From Candidatus Woesearchaeota archaeon (GTDB lineage Archaea; Nanobdellota; Nanobdellia; Woesearchaeales; GW2011-AR4): a DNA stretch of 11,254 nt. Position 1 is the first letter of the stretch; each line of letters starts with the position of its first letter. Positions 1 through 6,703 of the stretch are shown here, piece by piece. The position numbers were made by a program, and so were the translations under genes. The DNA is taken from positions 1-11,254 of the forward strand of contig JACQSQ010000014.1 in NCBI GenBank assembly GCA_016211245.1, given 5' to 3'. Under the pieces are notes generated by a model. That model made no database searches and was not told the origin of the DNA. It saw nothing but the letters and a program-made list of their open reading frames with translations.

Positions 1-3000
1 AGGAGTTGCTCCTTTCCTGGCAAATACTGAGGCTTCTCCGGTTCTTGGATTAGTAAAAATTATTGTGCCTTCTTTTGCTTCCACATCCCCCAATTCCTTT
101 AGTTTTGCTACATCTATCTCTCCATCATAAACGTAAACCTGCGCTAATCTGCACGGGCTTGCGCACTTGATATTGACTAAAGGGCTAACTTCAACTTTCG
201 CATTTTTGAAAGCATTTTTTGCAGCCAATTGCGCTGCATCAAACGCATCAGCTCCTCCTGTCAGTCCCATAACAAAAGTTTCTGCAGCTGGTCCGCCAAC
301 AACTCCTGCTACGTATTCTGTTCCTTCTTCCAGCCCAATTGAGACAACTTGGCCTGCAAAGCCTCTTAATGCAGAAGCGGATGAGCCAGCTATGACATTT
401 GTGGGCATGCTGATTATTTTACCGGTAGTTGACAAAACTCTTGCTCCTCCAGGCGCTTTTGATATAAGGAGCCCTGTCCCTTTGCCAGCAGCGCCAAAAG
501 TAACCCAAGCAAATGGATTTGCAAGCTCAGCAACTATGTCCAATTGGGCAGAGCTATGCAGGCTTGAATCCGCAAAATTAAGCCACTCTCCTCTTGGATC
601 TGCAATGTTATTGTACAAGGCATAAGCTTTTTCCCTTATTTGCTGATTGCCTGATGTTTGTGATAGTTCCCTTGCAATCATTGCAGCGCCTTCAAAATTG
701 TTTTGCTTCCTGTATTCCTCAGCCATCTGCAATAATTTTGAATCTCTTTGAGGGTCATTTAGAGGAATGCTTTGCATCTGGATTCCAGCTTTAATGGCAG
801 GATTTTCTTTTAGGTATTTTGCATATTCTGGACTTACTCCTTGAATAGATATTATGCCTTCTGCCTTCAATTTGTCTGCCTTGCCGATTAATTGAGGAGG
901 ATATTTTCCCCTAATGTCTTCCAATCTGCTTGTGGCAATAGTCACCAAATCAACAGCTTCCTGCAGATTGGCCGCATGGTTATTTTGCATTAATCTGTCT
1001 AGACTTTGCAGTGAAGTAACTGCAATTTCCTTGTTTTTTTCAGTTTCTGCTAAGGAACCAGCTCTTGTCAAATCTCTCGCGACATTCCATGGGGATATAG
1101 AAGATAATCCTGCAAAAGCCCTGGGCATCAAGCCCTGCTCTTCTAAAGTTTGGTAGTATTCTGTGCCTGAAGCAACAGATCTAGGCCTGTATCTTTGAAG
1201 CTCTTGATCGTACTGCAGTGTTGCCAATAATTTTGCCCCTCCAATGCTTCTTTGCGCCGCTATAACATCAAGGTTTCTTTTCGCAGATTTGCCTATCTCG
1301 CTATCAGGATTGACATCAATTGCATTTTGATAGTACTTTAAAGCACCATCAATATCACCATCTTTGGAATAAGTTTCTGCAACCTGAAGAGCGGCCATTT
1401 GTGTTAAGTCTGGATAGCGCAAATTTTCTGATTTGAACTTATTGTACCACTCGTCATACTTTCTTGTTTCCAGAGAAGACCCAATCAATTTGTAAGATGG
1501 ATTTTTTTGTGCCTCCTCCCTTAATATTCCAGTATCGCCTCTGAATTGCGCTAATCTTTGAATTATTTTTTGATTAATCTCAGTTGGTTTTTGGCCTTTC
1601 CATTTGCCGCTGCTTATAGTTAAAGTGTCCAAATCCATCCAGATTTGCTTGTCTGGAGACCATGCGGTTACAACTCCCTTGCCGTTAATGATCTCAGTTT
1701 TGTAATAAAGTGGAGTTCCACCCGGAGTTTCCAAAGAGACCGTTTCTGAGATAGATGTAGCTGTGGGTAGATTAAATTCCCTTCTCAAATAAAACTCTTT
1801 TAGGCTTGCTTCTGCTGCTCTTCTTTGCCCAGCATACTTGATTTGATCTCTTCTGAGCAGTTCTACAGCTTCTGTCTCCTTTTTCTTCAGAGTTTCCAGC
1901 CTTTTTGATAATACCCCGCTAGAAACGCCACCCTGTATGGCACTATCACTATCAAATTGAATATCATAATTGCCATCTCCGTTTGTATCTATTTTAATTT
2001 TTCCTGAAGCTATTTCAGTTATTGTGCCCTTGACATTTTTCCCGACTATTACCGGGTCTCCGGCAGCGTAACCTTTTGGGGTATACTCTTTTTTGGTGTC
2101 AAGGGCAGCTTTTGCAAGCATTGCACCTGTATCCTTTTCACCTAAATACACATGAACATCCTTAGGAGTTAAGAAAGTGACAGGATTTCCTTCAGAAGGC
2201 TCGTACCTAATTCCCAAATCAGAAGCAATCCCGAAATATGATTTTTCTTCCCCAAGCTGCATTAAAAAATTTTTTTCTATGAAAACGAACTTGTTTGGAT
2301 TGTTTTGGGCATCTGCCAAAAACGCAATGCTTTCCTTGTCCACCTCTATATTCAATTTACCTTTCATGTTAGAAACAGTTGTTTTAATTCCGATATTTCC
2401 TTTGATAAACCCTTCCTGTTGAATATCGCCGACTCTTACTTTTCTAGTCAATTTCGCAACCTTGCCTTCCTCAAAGCCATTAATATTAACCAATTCAGTA
2501 TTTCCCTTAAACTGCCTGACAATCTGTGATGTGTCACTTAATCCTTCGTACTTTATTCCTGAATCTTCGAAATTTACTTTGCCTCTTGCAGTAGTTACGC
2601 CGTCTTTCAAACTAAACAATGAATTCTGGGCTTTTGAAATGACTCTCAAATCGCCTTTTCTTATGTCAGCAGCGCCTTTTGCCAGCAAGCTGTCTTTTCC
2701 GTAAGAAACAATGCTTTTTATCTGCGAGAAATCAGAGTGTATGGTCTTGCCTTCGGGCACAATTACCAATGGGTAGCCGACAGAGCTGATTTTTATTTTG
2801 TTTTCCTTGTCCTCAAAAACTGATTGCCTGCCATCAAAGCTTTCAATCGATACAGCATCTCCTATTTTCGTGAATTTTCCATCCATGATTTTTTGAATCA
2901 TTTTGTCTTTTTCAATTGAGACCTGGGCATTTGTTCCCTGGATATTCCCGTTTAAGTTTGCCCTTATCGAGCCTTTGCTTTCAAATTTTATGATTGTGCC

Positions 3001-3714
3001 ATCCTGCAATGGCATTGCCCCTTTTTGAGGCCCGGTTATTATTGCGTCTTGCCCTTGCTTTGCCGTTACTTCAATGCTTGAGTCGCTGTTTCTTGCGAAG
3101 CCCTCAGCTCCGCTTATCTCCACCGCTTTTCCTGAATCTTCCTCACTTTTGGATGTTTTTTCATCTTTTTTGAGGGGAATCAATTTTACTGCATTTCCTA
3201 TTATTATCTGCCTGAATTGCGATTCGGGATACTGCTTTGGGCTGTAGGAAGGGAATTCCCCGCTTATTTTCCCGCTTTTTGGGTCATAAATTACTGTCTT
3301 TGCTTTTGAGATGTCCAAATCAGCATTGAATTTTTCGGAGAAAACCTTTTTTATTTCGATTGGGTCAAAAAGGACAAGATTTTTGGCAAACTGCTCGAAT
3401 TTTGGAGATATTTGGCCGGCTTTTGCATATTTAAGCTCGCTTTCCTGTACGATGTTTGGGTCGAAATAGCTTGCAGGAATGTCAGCAACTCTTGACCCTC
3501 TTACCCTGTTCATTATAGTTGGCCATATGCTTGCTGGAATCTTGCTGTAGTCTAATCTGGGGTCATTTGGGTCGATTTGTTTATACAAATTTGGGTCATT
3601 GTAATCCCAGCTGTTGGGGTTGTTGCTGTCAAAACCGGCAGCTTGCGCGAAGGCAGACAGCAATAAATTCATTAAAATAATGCCCCAAATCATAGCTAAT
3701 TTTGTTTTATTCAT
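1..3714 (-). CDS. giant secreted protein with beta-rich, coiled and TPR regions (partial, 3' end beyond window)
   Basis: An ATG at 3714 opens a frame with no stop for 1238 codons down to base 1, so the C-terminus lies outside the window. Residues 1-26 form a Sec signal peptide (K3, K5, hydrophobic 6-22, AQAA cleavage site). About 30-140 is Asp/Pro/Asn-rich; about 140-590 has the alternating pattern of a repetitive beta structure and contains a DTNGDGNYD calcium-loop-like motif at 576-584. About 600-640 is charged and helical. A TPR-like unit lies at about 770-805 and another helical-repeat-like unit at about 990-1018. About 1059-1165 is Gly/Ala-rich and moderately hydrophobic, followed by a new small domain with C1184 and C1188. 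The start codon overlaps the upstream gene's stop by 8 bases, so it is the last known gene of a coupled operon. I do not recognise a family. The layout (secretion signal, long repetitive shaft, hydrophobic stretch, variable end) resembles surface adhesins or polymorphic effectors; that is inference only. Confidence 0.9.
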   Translation of the reverse strand, partial: MNKTKLAMIWGIILMNLLLSAFAQAAGFDSNNPNSWDYNDPNLYKQIDPNDPRLDYSKIPASIWPTIMNRVRGSRVADIPASYFDPNIVQESELKYAKAGQISPKFEQFAKNLVLFDPIEIKKVFSEKFNADLDISKAKTVIYDPKSGKISGEFPSYSPKQYPESQFRQIIIGNAVKLIPLKKDEKTSKSEEDSGKAVEISGAEGFARNSDSSIEVTAKQGQDAIITGPQKGAMPLQDGTIIKFESKGSIRANLNGNIQGTNAQVSIEKDKMIQKIMDGKFTKIGDAVSIESFDGRQSVFEDKENKIKISSVGYPLVIVPEGKTIHSDFSQIKSIVSYGKDSLLAKGAADIRKGDLRVISKAQNSLFSLKDGVTTARGKVNFEDSGIKYEGLSDTSQIVRQFKGNTELVNINGFEEGKVAKLTRKVRVGDIQQEGFIKGNIGIKTTVSNMKGKLNIEVDKESIAFLADAQNNPNKFVFIEKNFLMQLGEEKSYFGIASDLGIRYEPSEGNPVTFLTPKDVHVYLGEKDTGAMLAKAALDTKKEYTPKGYAAGDPVIVGKNVKGTITEIASGKIKIDTNGDGNYDIQFDSDSAIQGGVSSGVLSKRLETLKKKETEAVELLRRDQIKYAGQRRAAEASLKEFYLRREFNLPTATSISETVSLETPGGTPLYYKTEIINGKGVVTAWSPDKQIWMDLDTLTISSGKWKGQKPTEINQKIIQRLAQFRGDTGILREEAQKNPSYKLIGSSLETRKYDEWYNKFKSENLRYPDLTQMAALQVAETYSKDGDIDGALKYYQNAIDVNPDSEIGKSAKRNLDVIAAQRSIGGAKLLATLQYDQELQRYRPRSVASGTEYYQTLEEQGLMPRAFAGLSSISPWNVARDLTRAGSLAETEKNKEIAVTSLQSLDRLMQNNHAANLQEAVDLVTIATSRLEDIRGKYPPQLIGKADKLKAEGIISIQGVSPEYAKYLKENPAIKAGIQMQSIPLNDPQRDSKLLQMAEEYRKQNNFEGAAMIARELSQTSGNQQIREKAYALYNNIADPRGEWLNFADSSLHSSAQLDIVAELANPFAWVTFGAAGKGTGLLISKAPGGARVLSTTGKIISMPTNVIAGSSASALRGFAGQVVSIGLEEGTEYVAGVVGGPAAETFVMGLTGGADAFDAAQLAAKNAFKNAKVEVSPLVNIKCASPCRLAQVYVYDGEIDVAKLKELGDVEAKEGTIIFTNPRTGEASVFARKGATP

Positions 3715-4717
3715 TTTCCACCATGAATTTGACATTTCGGCAGTCTTTTGCCATGTACTGGTCGGCAACGCACACTTCAGTTTCAAGCAATCCGGTATTT
3801 TGAGGCTTAAAAGCCATAACTCCGCTATTCTTGTCAATGCCCACAAAATTTTTATTTGCAGAAAATGAAAGCACGTCATCATCTGCATCAGTGGCATTAA
3901 CATCGTAAGTGAATTCTTTGCCTGCCGTTAGCACGAAATCAGGGATAAACTCAAGCTCAGGCGCCGAGTTGCCTTCAATCTTTGTGGCAAAATTAAAAAA
4001 GAATGGCGCATTGGCAATGCTTGACTGGTTGTCATATATGGAATAAACAATATTGTTTCTGTCGTAAGGCAGAACATTAACCTCAACCCCAAAAGAGGAT
4101 AACAAACCAAGGTCTAAATTATTGTTTTTAATGTTTGACAATATCCTATTTTTTACATCCAGTATATAACCAAGCCTGATAGGCACAATCTCCTTGAAAT
4201 CAGAAATAGTGATTTTAGAGCTTCCTGATTTTATTGTGAGAGGATAGTCAGCATCAATTAAGATTTCATTCTTGAAAATTTTTGCCTTTATTTCGCCCTG
4301 CCCAATCTCCAGGCCATAATAGTTGAACTCCTCGAAATTCCAGATGCAGAAATTCAGCGATTCTTTTATAAATCTTGAAAGCTCCTGCTCCATAAATTCT
4401 TTTGACGGAGCCGACTCTTTTTCAAATTCCAGATGATAAGCTACCTGCTCATGCTCTGTATTCAGTGCATTTTCATAGGAGTAAATGTATCCGCCTTTGC
4501 TGGCAAGAAGGTATACACCAGGAATAGCTAAGTCATTTATGCAAGATTCAACATACTTTTTTATAGGAGCAGTCTCAAATGGCAGTTTAGAGATACTAGT
4601 GCTTGATTCTATTTTGCTTGATTTGATATAGAATACAAAAGATGCAGCTATTATGAGTACTACAGCTATTATTAGGAAATACGAAATCTGCGATTTTTTA
4701 GTTTTGCAAATATTCAT
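3707..4717 (-). CDS. membrane-anchored surface protein with C-terminal cadherin/Ig-like domain
   Basis: 336 residues. The N-terminus is Lys-rich followed by SQISYF and one hydrophobic helix (about 12-31), like the class III (pilin-like) signals of archaeal type IV pilin-related proteins, although the usual Glu at +5 is absent, so it may simply be an uncleaved anchor. The next region (about 50-245) contains YVESC and LLASKGGYI, a pattern I associate with recurring secreted proteins of DPANN archaea. Residues about 252-334 form a cadherin/putative-Ig-like domain (He_PIG/dystroglycan type): a SAPEL start, DVNATDADDD, IDKNSG and a closing V-V strand pattern, with C316 and C326 possibly a disulfide. 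The ATG overlaps the upstream winged-helix gene by 4 bases (ATGA), and its stop lies inside the start of the giant secreted gene. The product probably acts outside the cytoplasmic membrane alongside the giant protein. Function unknown. Confidence 0.9.
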   Translation of the reverse strand: MNICKTKKSQISYFLIIAVVLIIAASFVFYIKSSKIESSTSISKLPFETAPIKKYVESCINDLAIPGVYLLASKGGYIYSYENALNTEHEQVAYHLEFEKESAPSKEFMEQELSRFIKESLNFCIWNFEEFNYYGLEIGQGEIKAKIFKNEILIDADYPLTIKSGSSKITISDFKEIVPIRLGYILDVKNRILSNIKNNNLDLGLLSSFGVEVNVLPYDRNNIVYSIYDNQSSIANAPFFFNFATKIEGNSAPELEFIPDFVLTAGKEFTYDVNATDADDDVLSFSANKNFVGIDKNSGVMAFKPQNTGLLETEVCVADQYMAKDCRNVKFMVENE

Positions 4718-4929
4718 CTTTTCATCTCCCAGACATTCAGATTGGAAATCCTATAGCCGGTTATCTTGCCCTCTAGCTGCAGCTTCATGCAATGGCTTTG
4801 TACAGAATGCCACGCCCTTCCTATCTTGATGCATATGTCTCTTGTAGAAACAGGAATTTTTGATTCTTGCAGGACTTTCAGTATATCCAACTCTATTTTT
4901 TTCCCTAATTTGGCCTTTCTGGTAGCCAT
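4714..4929 (-). CDS. small winged-helix DNA-binding protein, first gene of the surface-protein operon
   Basis: 71 residues, basic. The pattern ELDILKVLQESKIPVSTRDI, then IKIGRAWHSVQSHCMKLQLE, then GKITGYRISNLNVWEM reads as helix, helix-turn-recognition helix and a two-stranded wing, as in small archaeal winged-helix proteins. The ATG at 4929 lies about 27 bases downstream of the centre of a TATA box (4953-4960), so the mRNA is probably leaderless. The stop overlaps the next gene's ATG by 4 bases. Three evenly spaced AATATT sites lie just beyond the TATA box, so this protein may regulate its own operon; that is inference from position. A start at 4945 in another frame was not chosen because that reading lacks any recognisable fold and the promoter position fits 4929. 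Confidence 0.85.
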   Translation of the reverse strand: MATRKAKLGKKIELDILKVLQESKIPVSTRDICIKIGRAWHSVQSHCMKLQLEGKITGYRISNLNVWEMKR

Positions 4930-4952
4930 TAGTGTATACTGGCATATAGTTC

Positions 4953-4960
4953 TATATAAA
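4953..4960 (-). promoter_or_regulatory. TATA box of the surface-protein operon
   Basis: On the minus strand this reads TTTATATA, flanked by A/T. Its centre is about 27 bases from the ATG at 4929, the expected TATA-to-start distance for an archaeal promoter with a leaderless transcript. Confidence 0.7.
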
Positions 4961-4964
4961 TATT

Positions 4965-5000
4965 GCGAATATTAGTATTAATATTAGTATGAATATTCGC
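4965..5000. promoter_or_regulatory. tandem/inverted repeat operator candidate between divergent genes
   Basis: AATATT occurs at 4968-4973, 4980-4985 and 4992-4997, exactly 12 bases apart, within near-identical units GAATATTAGTAT and TAATATTAGTAT and a third truncated unit. The outer ends GCGAATATT (4965-4973) and AATATTCGC (4992-5000) form a perfect 9-base inverted repeat. The block lies directly upstream of the TATA box of the winged-helix operon and about 83 bases before the divergent thioredoxin-like gene. It looks like an array of binding sites for a dimeric regulator. Confidence 0.65.
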
Positions 5001-5070
5001 ACTTAGAAAGGACACCTATGCCGGAAGGATAACCACAAACCTTTTATTTTGTAAAATTATTTCTTTAAAT

Positions 5071-5076
5071 AGGTGG
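5071..5076 (+). promoter_or_regulatory. Shine-Dalgarno site for the thioredoxin-like gene
   Basis: AGGTGG matches the archaeal anti-SD core and lies 6 bases before the ATG at 5083. It supports that start. A TATA-like CTTTTATTTT lies at 5041-5050. Confidence 0.6.
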
Positions 5077-5082
5077 TTTTTA

Positions 5083-5634
5083 ATGGAAGCAAACATTCAA
5101 AATTTGAAATTAAAAATTGGGGACAAGGCTCCGGAATTCAAATTGCTTGGAGTTGACGGCAAAACATACGCTCTCGATTCTTTCAGGGGCAAGACTGCCT
5201 TGGTCATAGTTTTCATGTGCAACCACTGCCCCTACGTGCAGGGAAGCATTGAAAGATTGAAAGCGATACAATCCGAATATGGGATAAAAGGAGTTCAAAT
5301 TGTTGGCATCAATGCAAATGACGAAATTAACTATCCTGAAGACAATTTTGACAAGATGGTCGAATATTCAAAAAGCAGGAAATACAACTTTGTTTATTTG
5401 AGAGACGAGGACCAGCACGTTGCAAATGAATATGGCGCTCAATGCACTCCCGAATGCTTTGTTTTTGACGAGCATAGGAAATTAAGGTATCATGGCAGGG
5501 TTGATGACAGCCCGAAGGATGAAAGCAAAGCAACAGTTAATGACTTAAGAAATGCAGTTGACGCCTTGGTGCACAACAGGAAAGTTCCTATAGAATTGAC
5601 GCCGGCTATTGGGTGCAGCATAAAATGGAGGTAA
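5083..5634 (+). CDS. thioredoxin-like / peroxiredoxin-like (AhpC-TSA/redoxin fold) protein
   Basis: 183 residues, full length for the PRX_like1 group of thioredoxin-fold proteins. The start LKIGDKAPEFKLLGVDGKTY is the typical AhpC/TSA-redoxin N-terminus. The active-site motif is CNHCPYV with C46 and C49 (CxxC), after strand VIVFM. The cis-Pro loop is CTPEC (T122-P123) with extra C121 and C125, and the C-terminus has GCSIKW (C178), also typical of this group. No signal peptide or membrane segment is visible, so it is cytosolic. It probably acts as a thiol-disulfide reductase or thiol peroxidase; the substrate cannot be read from the sequence. It is divergent from the winged-helix operon and shares its intergenic region. 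MsrA, another oxidative-damage protein, lies elsewhere in the window. Confidence 0.93.
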   Translation: MEANIQNLKLKIGDKAPEFKLLGVDGKTYALDSFRGKTALVIVFMCNHCPYVQGSIERLKAIQSEYGIKGVQIVGINANDEINYPEDNFDKMVEYSKSRKYNFVYLRDEDQHVANEYGAQCTPECFVFDEHRKLRYHGRVDDSPKDESKATVNDLRNAVDALVHNRKVPIELTPAIGCSIKWR

Positions 5635-5708
5635 AGATTTGTTCTATTCAATATATCTAAAACCTTTATCTTTCATTGAAACAAAAAATAATTTAAAATT
5701 CGAGATAT

Positions 5709-5774
5709 GGAAAGCGAGCAGTGAAATGCGAGAGCTCGCTTCGATGCTCTCGCTCGCTCATTTACCAGCTTTCC
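5709..5774. repeat. compound imperfect palindrome rich in GCGAG/CTCGC
   Basis: The outer arms GGAAAGC (5709-5715) and GCTTTCC (5768-5774) pair perfectly. The inner arms GCGAGAGC (5728-5735) and GCTCTCGC (5746-5753) pair perfectly around a 10-base loop. The DNA between the arms partly pairs as well (GAGC and AAAT against GCTC and ATTT). It is much richer in G+C than its surroundings and looks like a dispersed palindromic repeat or a structured RNA segment. Confidence 0.6.
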
Positions 5775-5842
5775 TCGCATGCATTTACCCATGCGCTTTC
5801 CCATGAATAATGGGTACCCCCTACTTATTCTTTTAGTAGCAC

Positions 5843-5882
5843 AAACGGATTACTTCCAACGCTATTCATAAAGAAGTCGTTT
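5843..5882. ncRNA. structured element copy A (shared with 10483-10521)
   Basis: AAACG (5843-5847), an unpaired GATT, ACTTC (5852-5856), a 16-base loop, GAAGT (5873-5877) and CGTTT (5878-5882) form a two-part stem with a 4-base bulge. Copy B has the same order, the same GATT bulge and compensatory changes in the stem. The coding strand and function are unknown; it may be an RNA element or a repeated DNA element. Confidence 0.4.
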
Positions 5883-5961
5883 AAGGATTATTAAATTTTT
5901 TATCATTATTGTTTTTATTACCTTAGTTGTAAAAATTCAGTTTCAGCAAATTAGTTATCTC

Positions 5962-5978
5962 GTTTCATCTCATGAAAC
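5962..5978. promoter_or_regulatory. perfect palindrome upstream of the Met-rich gene (operator candidate)
   Basis: GTTTCATCTCATGAAAC is a 7-base perfect inverted repeat with a 3-base centre. It ends 12 bases before a TATA-like AAAATATAAG (5991-6000) and 48 bases before the start at 6027, a fitting position for a regulator binding site. Confidence 0.45.
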
Positions 5979-6013
5979 CACCGGATTGGGAAAATATAAG
6001 CAAAAACCTGTCC

Positions 6014-6018
6014 GGAGG
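6014..6018 (+). promoter_or_regulatory. Shine-Dalgarno site that decides the start of the Met-rich gene
   Basis: GGAGG ends 8 bases before the ATG at 6027 but only 2 bases before the ATG at 6021. The spacing supports 6027 as the real start. Confidence 0.65.
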
Positions 6019-6026
6019 AAATGAAA

Positions 6027-6386
6027 ATGAACAAAAAAGTGACGATAGCCTTTGTTGCCATTGTAAGCGCTCTGCTAATAGCCGGGGCTGCAGCGGCTCA
6101 GGGAATGTGGAGGAGCAAGGCAAATGCGCAAAACTGGCAAGGCATGGGCATGATGAATGGCAACATGATGAAAGGCATGATGCAGCACCATGAGGAAATG
6201 GAAAAAGTTATGGAGGAAGGCACTTACACTGACTTGGCAAAGCTAAGGGAAGAATATGGCTTCAGCATAATGCCTTGGGTAGAGAATGAGGAAGATTTCC
6301 AATTAGCCAAGAAAATGCATGAGAAGATGGAAAAATACCGTGAAGAGAACGGTCCTGGAGCCGGCCATTGCCCGATGATGGGTTAA
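6027..6386 (+). CDS. secreted Met/His-rich protein, probable metal binding
   Basis: 119 residues from the ATG at 6027 (two more if 6021 is used; the Shine-Dalgarno spacing favours 6027). Residues 1-24 are a Sec signal peptide (NKK, hydrophobic 5-19, AAAAQ cleavage region). The mature part begins with a Met-dense stretch (about 37-62: GMGMM, GNMMKGMMQHHEEME), then an amphipathic helical part with MPW and KKMHEKMEK, and ends in GHCPMMG, which puts Cys, His and two Met side by side. Clusters of Met, His and Cys outside the membrane suggest binding of Cu(I) or Ag(I); this is inferred from composition, not from a named family. It is followed by a T-rich terminator and then by a Met-rich SHOCT membrane protein and a membrane-anchored winged-helix protein, which supports a metal-response role. 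Confidence 0.85.
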   Translation: MNKKVTIAFVAIVSALLIAGAAAAQGMWRSKANAQNWQGMGMMNGNMMKGMMQHHEEMEKVMEEGTYTDLAKLREEYGFSIMPWVENEEDFQLAKKMHEKMEKYREENGPGAGHCPMMG

Positions 6387-6412
6387 TTTTTTGTTTTTTT
6401 ATTTTATTTTTT
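6387..6412 (+). terminator. oligo-T terminator after the Met-rich gene
   Basis: Immediately after the TAA, 23 of 26 bases are T in several runs on the coding strand, without a stem. This is the usual form of an archaeal intrinsic terminator. Confidence 0.7.
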
Positions 6413-6419
6413 GAGAAGC

Positions 6420-6427
6420 TTTATAAA
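6420..6427 (+). promoter_or_regulatory. TATA box of the SHOCT/winged-helix gene pair
   Basis: TTTATAAA lies about 37 bases before the ATG at 6461, giving a predicted transcript start near 6449 and a leader of about 12 bases that carries a G-run (6449-6453). Confidence 0.55.
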
Positions 6428-6460
6428 CAATAAATATAATGATATAATGGGGGCTTAAAA

Positions 6461-6703
6461 ATGATGCAGAATGGAATGATGGGGCCTGGGATGATGGGCT
6501 ACGGTTACTTGGGATTAGGCTGGCTTTTCCAGATACTGATTTTGGTATTGTTTTTCTTGGTAATATGGTGGATGTTCAGGAACAGCAGCAGCTTTGGGTT
6601 TAAGGCAAATGAATCAGCTCTTGATATTCTGAAGAAAAGGCTCGCATCAGGGGAAATAGATACAAAAGAATTTGAGAGATTAAAAAAAGAGATTGAGAGC
6701 TAA
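6461..6703 (+). CDS. Met/Gly-rich single-pass membrane protein with C-terminal SHOCT domain
   Basis: 80 residues. The N-terminus is rich in Met and Gly (MMQNGMMGPGMMGYGYLG), followed by one transmembrane helix (about 18-39, ending WWMFR) and a C-terminal SHOCT domain (about 51-78: ESALDILKKRLASGEIDTKE, then FERLKKEI). SHOCT is a short helical-hairpin domain that often sits at the end of small membrane proteins and is thought to mediate oligomerisation. The N-terminal Met cluster would face outward and could bind copper or silver. The stop TAA is followed directly by the ATG of the membrane winged-helix gene, so the two are co-translated. The start could also be the next codon (ATG at 6464). 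Confidence 0.88.
   Translation: MMQNGMMGPGMMGYGYLGLGWLFQILILVLFFLVIWWMFRNSSSFGFKANESALDILKKRLASGEIDTKEFERLKKEIES

Larger units (their letters stand above)
5635..6013. other. 379-base gene-poor intergenic region with several inverted repeats
   Basis: I see no convincing coding frame here. It contains a compound palindrome (5709-5774), a small hairpin CCCAT/ATGGG (5800-5814), a hairpin CTACT/AGTAG (5821-5839), a 40-base structured element shared with another intergenic region (5843-5882), a stretch of A/T-rich DNA, and a perfect palindrome (5962-5978) upstream of the Met-rich gene. Confidence 0.6.

Noticed and set aside
167..2704. Plus-strand frames of 66-152 codons
   Set aside because: They lie opposite the long open frame of the giant secreted protein and show no protein-like features.
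4751..4945. Alternative 64-codon minus frame over the winged-helix gene
   Set aside because: No fold pattern, and the TATA distance and the ATGA overlap favour the 71-aa frame.
4965..5000. Possible CRISPR-like array
   Set aside because: Only three 12-base units without spacers; no other direct-repeat array was seen in the window.
6021..6026. Upstream ATG for the Met-rich gene
   Set aside because: Only 2 bases from the Shine-Dalgarno site; the ATG at 6027 has the normal spacing.
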